A stretch of DNA of 15,005 nt from the NCBI GenBank assembly GCA_050049805.1, contig JASFVN010000087.1:1-15005 (forward strand), in the 5' to 3' direction. Every line of letters begins with the position of its first letter. Position 1 is the stretch's first letter. Source of the stretch: JABDNZ01 sp050049805 (GTDB lineage: Bacteria > Gemmatimonadota > Gemmatimonadetes > Longimicrobiales > Gaopeijiaceae). Shown in pieces: positions 6,561-13,804 of the stretch. The notes under the pieces are model-generated. The model saw only the letters and a list, made by a program, of their open reading frames with translations. It had not been told where the DNA came from and did not search any database. A program made the position numbers and the translations under genes.

Positions 6561-8560
6561 CGGGCTGCCTGCCTTCCCCGATCCTCGGTGAGGGTTGTCA
6601 GCGGAACCCGCTCCACGTGGGGCCGCTGTTTGGCCCTGGCCGAAGCCTGGCGGAGTCTGGCGAGACCCTGGACGGCCAGGACGACCTTTCGCGGCAGAGA
6701 TGTGGAAGCTCTGCGAGTCAGATTATCGAAGGCGTTCCGTCGGATTTCCCTGTGGATGCCACGGTAGACGTTGGCCGCAACGGCTACCGGCCACTGAAAG
6801 AACCCGGGGAGTGAGGGAATGGCCTCGAAGGCCCGATCATAATCCGCCTCGGCCTCTTCCATCAGTTCCTCCAAGAGCTTTCGGTATCCCGAGGAAGCCG
6901 GAGATCCAGCTCTCATCTTGGCCTGGAGGAATTCCCGGTCCACACCGTGCTTCGACATCCGGTCTTCTGGCAGGTAGAGGCGGCCCCGCTCCAGGTCTTC
7001 TCCCACATCCCGGAGAATGTTGGTGAGCTGCATGGCGTGACCGAGGGTGTAGGCCCGGTCCAGGACCCACCCTTCCCGGATCCCGAAAAGCTCGGTGAGC
7101 CACCCGCCCACTACCGAGGCCACCCTGTAGGAGTAGACTCGAAGATCGGCAAGGGTGTGGAAACGCGGATTCGTCAGATCCATTCGCACCCCTTCCACCA
7201 GCTCCTCCACATATGAAAAGGGAGCTGAGGATTCCGACATGTCCTTCATTACGTCGTCCAGAAGCGGGATACCCGTCTCCTCGCCGTCGTAGGCCCGCCG
7301 GGCCATAGCCACCCAAGCGTCCAAACGGGCGTTTATGGATTCATGACTCTCGCTTCCCGCCTCGTCCACCAGGTCGTCGGTAAATCGGCAGAAAGCATAG
7401 ACGCCGGCCACTCTCTGCAGCTGCTCCCCCGGGAAGAGGCGAGCGGCGAAGCGGAAGGTCTTGGCGTGCTCGCCGAAGTAGGTGAGACGGGCCTCAGGTG
7501 TCTCGAGGCCCTCGGCGGCGATGCGGAGCTCACGGCGCACAACAGCGGTCCTGGGCCACTCCACGGTGGAGCCATCTTGGGCCGAAGATCGGTGAGCCGA
7601 GTCCTCCTCCACCCTCTCCATCTGTGCCGACAGTTCGGCTGAAGCTGCATCCTGCAGCAATGTTTTCCAGCTGGCCAGGAGGCTGGCGAGCTCCCTGGTC
7701 TCGAGTCCCTGATCGGCCAACCCCATGAGGAGAACATCGAAATCCTCTCCGATCCGTTGGGCTCCGGCTTCCATGGGAGAGGGAACATCGGTGGCGGGCC
7801 GTCGGAAGAGGCGAGAGAGGACCTCGGATTCGGGTCGCTCAAAGTCATTGACCTGGATCAACCCGAGAGGCCAGGTCCACTTCTTCTGCCGATAGTCCTG
7901 GAGGGGCGCCTTCCCACGGTCGGCGTCGGTGCAATAGTCCAGGAAGTCGTCCACCATCTGGTACAGGGCCCCAAACCGTGTCCCCTGCCGCCCGAGGATC
8001 TCTGTGGACCCTATCTGAAGGAGGGTCGGGGCCAGAGTGAATGCGCTCCGAAAGAGCTCACCCGACTTTCCCGAGATGACTTCCTGGTATTCCGTCTCGT
8101 CCAGGATTCGACCTTGGGCTCGTTCCTGGGCGATTTCTCCGGACACGGTCCTCTCGACGGACCGAATGAAGACGTCCAGGAATTCGGGAGAGCCGGTGGC
8201 GGCTGCCGCCCGATAGGCGGCGGTGAGGAGGTGATCCCCCAGAACAAGGGCCGGCCCGACCCCCGCCGCGGCGGCCATGGTCGGTCGCCCTCGCCGTTCC
8301 GGAGCCTCATCCAGGATGTCGTCGTGGAGGAGGGATGCCTCGTGTACCATCTCGATGGCCAGAGCTCCCATCCAAAACCTCTTGTCCAAATCTCCCCGGC
8401 GCTCACGAGGCACCATGGCGTAGGCCGCCAGAGGTCGAAGCAGCTTCCCGTCCAGGGCGGGTCGAGGGAATCCAACCGTAGAAAGCTCCTGGGCTGCCTG
8501 CCTCAGGCGCTTTCGAACCTGGTCTTGAGCTCGTTTCAGATCTCCCTTCGAGTTCGTCAT
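6557..8560 (-). CDS. Fused polyprenyl (GGPP) synthase - phytoene synthase
   Basis: One 667-residue frame joins two prenyl enzymes. Residues about 5-310 are a trans-isoprenyl diphosphate synthase. They contain GKLLRP (38-43), a first aspartate-rich motif D80-D-I-L-D84 followed by R89-R90-G, a conserved K165, and a second motif D204-D-F-L-D208. Residues about 335-650 are a CrtB-type phytoene synthase, with YAFCR (388-392), D395-D-L-V-D399 and N514-ILRD-VGED-L (to D522) followed by RGRLYLP. About 30 polar residues (312-340) link them. All aspartate motifs look intact, so the protein should make a C20 diphosphate and condense two to phytoene. The start at 8560 follows GGAGGAGG and overlaps the cruF stop as ATGA; the longer in-frame extension to 9031 lies inside cruF and is rejected. 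Separate genes (crtE, crtB) are the usual arrangement. Confidence 0.93.
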   Translation of the reverse strand: MTNSKGDLKRAQDQVRKRLRQAAQELSTVGFPRPALDGKLLRPLAAYAMVPRERRGDLDKRFWMGALAIEMVHEASLLHDDILDEAPERRGRPTMAAAAGVGPALVLGDHLLTAAYRAAAATGSPEFLDVFIRSVERTVSGEIAQERAQGRILDETEYQEVISGKSGELFRSAFTLAPTLLQIGSTEILGRQGTRFGALYQMVDDFLDYCTDADRGKAPLQDYRQKKWTWPLGLIQVNDFERPESEVLSRLFRRPATDVPSPMEAGAQRIGEDFDVLLMGLADQGLETRELASLLASWKTLLQDAASAELSAQMERVEEDSAHRSSAQDGSTVEWPRTAVVRRELRIAAEGLETPEARLTYFGEHAKTFRFAARLFPGEQLQRVAGVYAFCRFTDDLVDEAGSESHESINARLDAWVAMARRAYDGEETGIPLLDDVMKDMSESSAPFSYVEELVEGVRMDLTNPRFHTLADLRVYSYRVASVVGGWLTELFGIREGWVLDRAYTLGHAMQLTNILRDVGEDLERGRLYLPEDRMSKHGVDREFLQAKMRAGSPASSGYRKLLEELMEEAEADYDRAFEAIPSLPGFFQWPVAVAANVYRGIHREIRRNAFDNLTRRASTSLPRKVVLAVQGLARLRQASARAKQRPHVERVPLTTLTEDRGRQAAR

Positions 8561-9432
8561 CCGGCCTCCTCCCCGGCCAGGGTCATGGTTCCTTTGGGCC
8601 GTCTGGCGTTCATTGAGACCAGGACCGCTCCCAGGGGGATGAGGAGGGCAATCGCCGTGACGCCGATGGGTAGCCAGATGCCGGAGGCCGCAAGCATACC
8701 CACCGGCATGAGGAGAACGGTGAGGTAGTAGGCAAGGACCCAGCGCACGTCGAGCTTCGCCGTCCAGCTTCGAGCGTTGAGTAGCTCGAGGGCAGCCGTG
8801 AGGACCAGGCCGGTCCCCATCCATCCAGCCAGGTTCACCCAGGGCATGCCGTAGAATGGACCCGGATTCTCCCAGACCCAGTACGGTGTCAGGTAGCTCA
8901 TGGCCGGATCCAATGCCAGATCCCATGCCGTGAGGAGGTAGGCTGCAAGCACAATACGCGGTAGGACGGCGCCGCGGCCCGGAAAGACCATGCTGGCCAG
9001 AATCCAGGACGGGAGGGCCATCAAGAACCAACTGATGGGGATGACGAAGGGTACCCGCCCGCCCACCTTGAATCCCAGCAGACCGGTGTATTCATAGCCG
9101 CCGAAGGGGAACCCGTACCCCGTGCCCACATGTTCACTGAGAAAGCTGATGATGGCTACGGCCGCAAATCCGGCCAACCACCGGAGGTCAGAATGGCGAT
9201 ACAGCTTGATGGCCAGCACGAGGCCCGCCACCAGGATCTGTCCGCGAGCGAACAGCTTGAAGGAGAGTCCGTAGAAGTTACGGGCGAAATCATTGTCGGG
9301 AATGAGATTGGGGTGTAATCCGAACGTCCAGTATCCCAAGATTGCCGAGGCCGTAAACACGAACAGGATCATGAGTCCGATCCATTCGGGAAGGCGCGAG
9401 CTCTGCAGAGATTTCCTCACGCGAGTGATCAT
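8557..9432 (-). CDS. cruF: Carotenoid 1,2-hydratase, CruF family
   Basis: This 291-residue multi-pass membrane protein (about seven to eight helices) belongs to the CruF/bisanhydrobacterioruberin hydratase family (PF04240-type). These enzymes add water to the psi-end groups of acyclic carotenoids, giving 1-hydroxy products. Family-typical motifs are SEHVGTGYGFPFGGYEY (99-115), then RVPFVIPISWFLMALPSW (126-143), and AWDLALDPAMSY...WVWENPGPFYGMPWVNLAGW (169-204). Length is close to known members. The start at 9432 overlaps the stop of the regulator as ATGA and is preceded by a strong AAGGAGG. In Gemmatimonas and cyanobacteria CruF acts before glycosylation; no glycosyltransferase is found here. 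The final substrate (lycopene, gamma-carotene or a C50 precursor) cannot be decided from sequence. Confidence 0.87.
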   Translation of the reverse strand: MITRVRKSLQSSRLPEWIGLMILFVFTASAILGYWTFGLHPNLIPDNDFARNFYGLSFKLFARGQILVAGLVLAIKLYRHSDLRWLAGFAAVAIISFLSEHVGTGYGFPFGGYEYTGLLGFKVGGRVPFVIPISWFLMALPSWILASMVFPGRGAVLPRIVLAAYLLTAWDLALDPAMSYLTPYWVWENPGPFYGMPWVNLAGWMGTGLVLTAALELLNARSWTAKLDVRWVLAYYLTVLLMPVGMLAASGIWLPIGVTAIALLIPLGAVLVSMNARRPKGTMTLAGEEAG

Positions 9433-10394
9433 GCGACCCTCCTTGCCTCTGCGGCCTCATCCTCTTCGATCAGGGTGCGCGTCCAGCCGAGGAAATCCTC
9501 GGTCGACTTCGGTATTGCCAAAGAGGTGAACGGGTTCTCCCTCAGCATCTCCTGGGGTATCTCTCCCACGCTTCCTCCCAACCCGAGAGCATAGGGGGAC
9601 TCGGGGCGATAGAACTCGGCCAGAACCCGAATGGCTCTGAGCAGGTCTGGTGGAGTGTTCTTTGGGGAAAACGAGATGCAGACCAGGGCGGCACCCTGGG
9701 CCCGCTGGATGTCGGCGAATTCCTCTACTGGTACGTCTGCCCCGAGATAATAAACTCTCCAGCCCTCCCGCTCCAGGAGAACTCGCACGGCCTGGGCCCC
9801 CAGGTCGTGGTGGTCACCTTCCATTGTGCCCACGATGGCCACAGGGAGCGGGTCCTGAGGATCCGCGGAGGAAGATCCGACGTTGTCCCAGCCGGTCCGG
9901 AGTCGGATGAGGACTTCCGAGATCGTTTGGCTGGCCATGTGCTCCTCGCCAATCCCGAGTCGGCCCCTCTGCCACTCCTTCCCTACACGGGCCATGAAGC
10001 CTCGTATGCCCTCGTCCAGGAAGAAATGGAATGGAATGGCGGGCCGGCTTCCGATCTCGAACCAAAGGCGTCCCATGAGATCCGGATTGCCGCTGGTGAG
10101 CCATCCGAGGGCAAGATTGTGAAGGCGATGGAAACTTCCCCGCTCCTCGACCTCCGAGACCGCGAGCCAGACATTCGCCTCCCAAGGATGGAAGAGATCG
10201 AGGAAGGTCGAGATTCCCTGAGTCCGCGCCGTGTCCAGCGCGTGGTTCAGACGGATCCTTCGATGTCCTCCCTGAGTCCTCTTGTACTGGAGGCTTCCCT
10301 CGTCACACCAACGCTTCACCGTGGAAGGGTGGACGCTCAGGAGGTCGGCGACCTTGGACGAGGTCAGGAGCAGAGTATTCCTGTTGCCCTTCAT
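9429..10394 (-). CDS. carH: CarH-type B12-dependent photoreceptor and repressor (MerR family)
   Basis: This 321-residue regulator has an N-terminal MerR-type winged helix (residues about 10-50: KVADLLSVHPSTVKRW...TQGGHRRI), a four-helix-bundle cap (about 85-170) and a C-terminal cobalamin-binding Rossmann domain (about 185-310). It carries both CarH hallmarks: W141-x9-E151-H152 in the helical bundle and E192-G-D194-H-H196-D-L-G199, a DxHxxG cobalamin motif. In known CarH, adenosylcobalamin drives dark tetramer formation and operator binding, and light destroys the complex and releases carotenoid genes. Its position as first gene of a carotenoid operon agrees. The ATG at 10394 has GAGGA upstream; an ATG at 10454 would lie in the operator region and is rejected. 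Residue 142, next to the tryptophan, is Q where Thermus CarH has His132. Confidence 0.9.
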   Translation of the reverse strand: MKGNRNTLLLTSSKVADLLSVHPSTVKRWCDEGSLQYKRTQGGHRRIRLNHALDTARTQGISTFLDLFHPWEANVWLAVSEVEERGSFHRLHNLALGWLTSGNPDLMGRLWFEIGSRPAIPFHFFLDEGIRGFMARVGKEWQRGRLGIGEEHMASQTISEVLIRLRTGWDNVGSSSADPQDPLPVAIVGTMEGDHHDLGAQAVRVLLEREGWRVYYLGADVPVEEFADIQRAQGAALVCISFSPKNTPPDLLRAIRVLAEFYRPESPYALGLGGSVGEIPQEMLRENPFTSLAIPKSTEDFLGWTRTLIEEDEAAEARRVA

Positions 10395-10446
10395 GTCATC
10401 CTCGGGGGATTGTGGAGTCGAAAACTTTGACAATGCAAATCTTTCA

Positions 10447-10479
10447 TTCCACATATGCTAGACAAATTATCGACAGCGG
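10447..10479 (+). promoter_or_regulatory. Putative CarH operator: three 11-bp direct repeats
   Basis: Three consecutive 11-base units fit nTnnACAnnnn on the plus strand: TTCCACATATG (10447-10457), CTAGACAAATT (10458-10468) and ATCGACAGCGG (10469-10479). As I recall, CarH of Thermus binds direct repeats of this spacing and form, one per DNA-binding domain. They cover the -10 to -35 interval of the promoter reading into carH, so binding would block the polymerase. A separate TTTGACAA lies outside the phase at about 10426-10433. Confidence 0.6.
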
Positions 10480-10484
10480 TCAAC
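10455..10484 (-). promoter_or_regulatory. Promoter of the carotenoid operon
   Basis: On the minus strand TTGACC (10479-10484) and TAGCAT (10455-10460) are exactly 17 bases apart. The -35 matches sigma70 consensus at five of six positions and the -10 at four. Initiation would be near 10448, leaving a leader of about 50 bases before the carH ATG at 10394. The promoter is overlaid by the 11-bp repeats, which supports light- and B12-controlled autoregulation of the whole operon. Confidence 0.6.
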
Positions 10485-10758
10485 CCTTCCAGCAAGAAAA
10501 ATCGATCAACTGGACCAAACAGTCGGTTTTTTCCGAAGAAGCGAAGAATCCCATCTGGCTCACGGCATCCGGAAAAGATTCCTGGCACTGGCTCCAGGAG
10601 CGGTGGCCAGGCTTGACGCTGCCCTCGGGTCAAGGGCTTGGGGAGGCGGCTAACATTCGCCCGCTCTCATTTGTCTCTAAAAGGAGGACTTTTCGCGGAT
10701 CCTCTCCCGGGTTACGCTTGGCGCTGGACTGATCTGCCGAACTGAAGAAAGGATGGTA
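10485..10758. other. Intergenic region between divergent carH and the plus-strand orphan gene
   Basis: No convincing ORF was found in these bases. The stretch at 10491-10545 is comparatively A/T-rich. One perfect inverted repeat is visible at 10612-10634. No good plus-strand sigma70 promoter was found for the orphan gene. The sequence AGAAAGGA (10746-10753) is its ribosome binding site. Confidence 0.5.
10612..10634. promoter_or_regulatory. Inverted repeat, possible operator
   Basis: CTTGAC (10612-10617) and GTCAAG (10629-10634) form a perfect inverted repeat with an 11-base spacer. The half-site centres are 17 bases apart, more than one helical turn. The motif TTGAC recurs at the -35 of the carotenoid promoter (10479-10484 on the minus strand). 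There is no T-run, so it is not a terminator. A role as a regulator site for the orphan gene downstream is a guess. Confidence 0.25.
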
Positions 10759-11451
10759 ATGATGTCTTCTCTTCGTCCGCTTTTGGGCATACTGGCGACC
10801 CTCCCCCTCGCGTTCTGCCTGGGATGTGCCGGCGCTGGCCCTGACCTCAACGGCCCGGAAGGTCCAGCCATCATGGAGGCCTACTCTGGTGACTGGGTCT
10901 TCGATCCATCGATGTCCGATGACCTGGACCAAAAGATGAGAGCGGCGATCCGGGAGAATTCGGGCGGACCCGGCAGCGGTGGTATGGGCGGAGCCCGCCC
11001 CCGTGGTGGTAGAGGTGGCATGACGGGTGGCGGAGGCAGAAGTGGTGGAAGATCCGGAGGCGGGGCAGGTGGGATGATGGGGGAGGAAATGGACCCCGAG
11101 GAGATGATGCGTGTCATGGAGACGATCCGCTCCATGGCCCAGGCGCCGGCGGAGCTTTCCCTGATTCTGCGCCCTGGCTCGGTGACACTCAACGAGGCGA
11201 GCTCAAACGTGTTGATTCTTGGATTCGGCGCCGAGAGGGAAGAAGTGTCCCAGGGGGACGTACAACTCTATGCTTCAGCCAGGTGGCTGAAAAGAGGCAT
11301 CGAGATCAGGCGAGATCTGGAAAGGACTGGGGGGGTAAAGGACGAGTTCAGCCTGGACGAAGACGGGAACCTGGTCCTGAAGCGGGAGATCGACCTCATG
11401 GCCGGCAGGGTGGATGGCGAATTGGTCTACCGCCGAAAGTCGGGTTCTTAG
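10759..11451 (+). CDS. Exported glycine-rich protein, probable lipoprotein, function unknown
   Basis: This protein of 230 residues has an N-terminal hydrophobic segment (LRPLLGILATLPLAFCLGCAG). It looks like a signal peptide and possibly a lipoprotein signal, although neither cysteine has a textbook lipobox. The mature protein starts with a motif YSGDWVFDPSMSDDLDQKM, then a low-complexity Gly/Met/Arg region (about 70-108), then a beta-rich domain (LSLILRPGSVTL...LVLKREIDLMAGRVDGELVY) resembling secreted proteins that bind or report on ligands. The ATG at 10759 or 10762 is preferred over that at 10753, because AAAGGA directly abuts 10753. It stands alone, divergent from carH and convergent with the kinase. 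I do not recognise the family. Confidence 0.75.
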   Translation: MMSSLRPLLGILATLPLAFCLGCAGAGPDLNGPEGPAIMEAYSGDWVFDPSMSDDLDQKMRAAIRENSGGPGSGGMGGARPRGGRGGMTGGGGRSGGRSGGGAGGMMGEEMDPEEMMRVMETIRSMAQAPAELSLILRPGSVTLNEASSNVLILGFGAEREEVSQGDVQLYASARWLKRGIEIRRDLERTGGVKDEFSLDEDGNLVLKREIDLMAGRVDGELVYRRKSGS

Positions 11452-11487
11452 GTCCGTGCGCCCCACACCTCACGTAAGGAACAGCAA

Positions 11488-11531
11488 CCCTCGGATTGCC
11501 GGAGGCTGATCCGGATCCCTGTACCCGAGGG
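11488..11531 (-). terminator. Possible terminator hairpin of the signalling operon
   Basis: CCCTCGG (11488-11494) and CCGAGGG (11525-11531) form a perfect 7-base inverted repeat around a 30-base loop that can itself fold (CCT-CGG with CCG-AGG). It sits directly after the kinase stop (11532-11534). On the minus strand it is followed by TTGCTGTTCCTT, a modestly T-rich tract. The long loop and weak T-tract make this tentative. It could also serve the convergent orphan gene. Confidence 0.35.
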
Positions 11532-13001
11532 CTACCTGGCTCCTTTCTTCTTCTTGGGCGCCCGGGTGGGGATCCACACGTGGAAGACCGCCCCTCCCAG
11601 GTCGTCCTGGCTGCTTTCGCCCAGCTTGATCCACCCCCCGTGGGCCTCCACCAACTCCTTGGCGATGGCCAACCCCAAGCCGGAGCCCATGCTCTGAGAT
11701 CTTTCCGCCTGGTAGTACTTCTTGAAAACGTGGGCCCGGTGCCTCCTGGGAATTCCCGGCCCGCTGTCTGCGACCTCGAAGAGGACTCCTTCTCCCTCCC
11801 GGCCGGCCACCACCCTTACTTCCCCTTCAACTGGAGCGAACCGAAGGGCGTTGGAGATCAGGTTCCCCAGGACCTCTCCCCGGAACAAATCCACATCGAC
11901 TTCCACGTCGGCTGGGGTGTCGGGAAGAATCTTGGTATGGAGCCGGATGTTCCGTTCATCAGCCAGAAGCTCGTACCCTCGTACCAGGCCCAGAAGGAGG
12001 TCGTTGACCAGGATCACCTCCGCCTCCATCTGGTAGCTGCCGGTGGCGAGCTTGCTGATATCCATGAGGCGGCTCACCATCCGGGCCATGGAGCGCGTCT
12101 GGTCGGCGATTCTGTCCAGGATGTCTCGTTGATTCTGGGTGAGATCTCCGGCGAGCTCCTCCTCGATGAGCTCGGTGTAACCCCGGATAACGTTGATGGG
12201 CGTCTTCAACTCGTGACTGGCGACGCCGACGAACTCGGTCTTCAGCCGATCCAGGTCCTCCAGGCGTTGAGTCATTCCTCTGAACGACCTGGCCAGGTCT
12301 CCTATCTCGTCACCTTCGCCGTAGGGTAGGTTTCGAGGGGGAGCGTAATTTCCCTCCGCCACCTCGGAAAACCCATCCCGGAGCCGCTGGAGGGGAACCC
12401 AGAGCACCTGGTGCATCCACCCGGTCACCAGAAGGGCCAGGGACATACCCAGTAGCAAGGTAAGAAGGATGATGACCCGGGCCGATCCAGCGATCTCCTC
12501 GGCCCTGTTGAAATCTGCCGCGGCCCGGATGTCTATGGTTCGGGCGATTGCATCCAACCCTGCCCGAGCCCTCTGGATCTCCGGCTGGAGGAGGATGAAG
12601 GCCTGGGTGGCCTCGCCCAATTGATCGTCGAGGATCAGGCCGTCGATCTCATGGGCTTCTGCCTCGAGGGCGCCTAGATCCGATTCGAAGTCTGCGGCTG
12701 CATTTTCGAACCCGACTTCCTCGATTCTCCTGGCACTTCCCTCCAGGTTACCCAATGCCGCGAAGACCGCGCCGCGGAGGGCAGAGTCGGGGGCAGCTAC
12801 GTAACTCCGGAGATACCGGTCGAGCTCCGAGAGGCCCGTCTCGATCTTGCCAAGGGCGAGAGCCGCCTCGGCATGTCTGGCTCGCTCGCGGACGGCCAGA
12901 TCCCGTAGCTCGCCCAGGCGCCCGGCGGCGATGAAGGACGGAACCGCAAGCATGATCCCGACTGCCGCATAGGACAGGATCAACCGATCCCGGACCTTCA
13001 T
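11532..13001 (-). CDS. Membrane sensor histidine kinase
   Basis: This is a 489-residue inner-membrane sensor kinase. Transmembrane helix 1 is at about 8-26, followed by a mostly helical periplasmic domain (about 30-172, four-helix-bundle type). Helix 2 is at about 176-198, HAMP at about 199-250, and HisKA has the phospho-acceptor in H263-E-L-K-T-P. The ATPase domain has N384 in NLISNALRFAP, D412-S-G-P-G-I, and G439-x-G-L-G443. All catalytic boxes look intact. The start overlaps the stop of the lipoprotein gene as ATGA. The gene order regulator-lipoprotein-kinase suggests that the lipoprotein controls this kinase. The layout is close to GlrK/QseE, but the input signal is unknown. It ends in a lysine-rich tail (KKKKGAR). 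Confidence 0.92.
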   Translation of the reverse strand: MKVRDRLILSYAAVGIMLAVPSFIAAGRLGELRDLAVRERARHAEAALALGKIETGLSELDRYLRSYVAAPDSALRGAVFAALGNLEGSARRIEEVGFENAAADFESDLGALEAEAHEIDGLILDDQLGEATQAFILLQPEIQRARAGLDAIARTIDIRAAADFNRAEEIAGSARVIILLTLLLGMSLALLVTGWMHQVLWVPLQRLRDGFSEVAEGNYAPPRNLPYGEGDEIGDLARSFRGMTQRLEDLDRLKTEFVGVASHELKTPINVIRGYTELIEEELAGDLTQNQRDILDRIADQTRSMARMVSRLMDISKLATGSYQMEAEVILVNDLLLGLVRGYELLADERNIRLHTKILPDTPADVEVDVDLFRGEVLGNLISNALRFAPVEGEVRVVAGREGEGVLFEVADSGPGIPRRHRAHVFKKYYQAERSQSMGSGLGLAIAKELVEAHGGWIKLGESSQDDLGGAVFHVWIPTRAPKKKKGAR

Positions 13002-13804
13002 GGGCCGAAGGGGAGGTGGTCCATCCCGATGCCGGGGATCCTGGACGGAACGACGTCAGGGGACGGAGCTAGCGTGGTGTCCGGTGGCCTTCTCACAGCA
13101 GTGGTGTCCGGGAGCCGGATGAGTTGCCGAATACGCCCCAGCTCCGCTTCCAGAGCCTCCACCCTGGCCTGGAGGGAGTCGGAAGCGGTTCGAAGCCGCC
13201 GCACGGTGTAGCGAAGCTCCTGGTTTTCCTGAGTGAGGGCGTCCCGCTCCTCATCCAGGCTCCTCAGGCGGCCCGAGGTGGAGCTCTCCAGGGTGGGCAG
13301 CGGCCTGTCGTCTCTGGGCGGGAACGGTTGGTCGCAATCTCCGAAGCGTACCGCGAAACCGGGGTTTACAGGGTCTATACGCAGCTCCGGATCGGCTCCG
13401 TAATCGAGGGCGGCGATATAGAGGGCCTCCGCCTCCAATACCTCCTCTCGGGTATTGCTGGGGAGGTTCAAAAACCGAGCCGCCATGAGGGCGGCGGAAT
13501 CGGGGTGGGCTGCCGTATTCCTTGGATCCAGGGACAGAATGGAGAGGAAGAGGAGGGCGCGCCGCCCGTCGGACCCGGACTCACAGCGGGATGCCGCGTC
13601 CCGGAACGCCAGTTCCGCACCTGTGAAGTCGCCGTTTGCCAAATGAGCAAGCCCGATATCGAATACGCTTGGAGGCGCTGGCGTGGGCACCGGCTCGAGG
13701 CGGTTGCATCCGGCTATCCAGAGGAGGAGTAACACCGGGATGATGCCCAGGGAAAAAGACTTCCTGCTGTCTTCGGCAGGGAATCGGATCCATTGGCCCT
13801 TCAT
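12998..13804 (-). CDS. QseG-like lipoprotein with coiled coil
   Basis: This 268-residue lipoprotein has a signal with lipobox I-A-G-C33 (residues 30-33). Residues about 45-135 are helical and TPR-like (VFDIGLAHLANGDFTGAELAF...). A coiled coil follows at about 178-230 (LDEERDALTQENQELRYTVR and on to LEAELGRIRQLI), then a Pro/Thr-rich disordered tail. The same plan (lipobox, helical domain, coiled coil, disordered tail) and position next to a kinase are seen in QseG/YfhG, the outer-membrane lipoprotein of the GlrK-QseG-GlrR system. Sequence identity is evidently low, so the homology is suggested rather than proven. Both ends overlap neighbours as ATGA, implying coupled synthesis. The likely role is periplasmic control of the partner kinase. 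Confidence 0.8.
   Translation of the reverse strand: MKGQWIRFPAEDSRKSFSLGIIPVLLLLWIAGCNRLEPVPTPAPPSVFDIGLAHLANGDFTGAELAFRDAASRCESGSDGRRALLFLSILSLDPRNTAAHPDSAALMAARFLNLPSNTREEVLEAEALYIAALDYGADPELRIDPVNPGFAVRFGDCDQPFPPRDDRPLPTLESSTSGRLRSLDEERDALTQENQELRYTVRRLRTASDSLQARVEALEAELGRIRQLIRLPDTTAVRRPPDTTLAPSPDVVPSRIPGIGMDHLPFGP

Noticed and set aside
7757..8728. Long plus-strand frames opposite the carotenoid genes (also 275-1054, 4292-5314, 11496-12329)
   Set aside because: They are antisense shadows in GC-rich DNA of genes with clear families, and their translations have no recognisable motifs.
8561..9031. In-frame N-terminal extension of the GGPP synthase-phytoene synthase fusion to an ATG at 9031
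   Set aside because: It lies wholly inside cruF, reads as low-quality Pro/Gly/Arg-rich sequence, and the ATG at 8560 has a strong ribosome binding site and an ATGA overlap.
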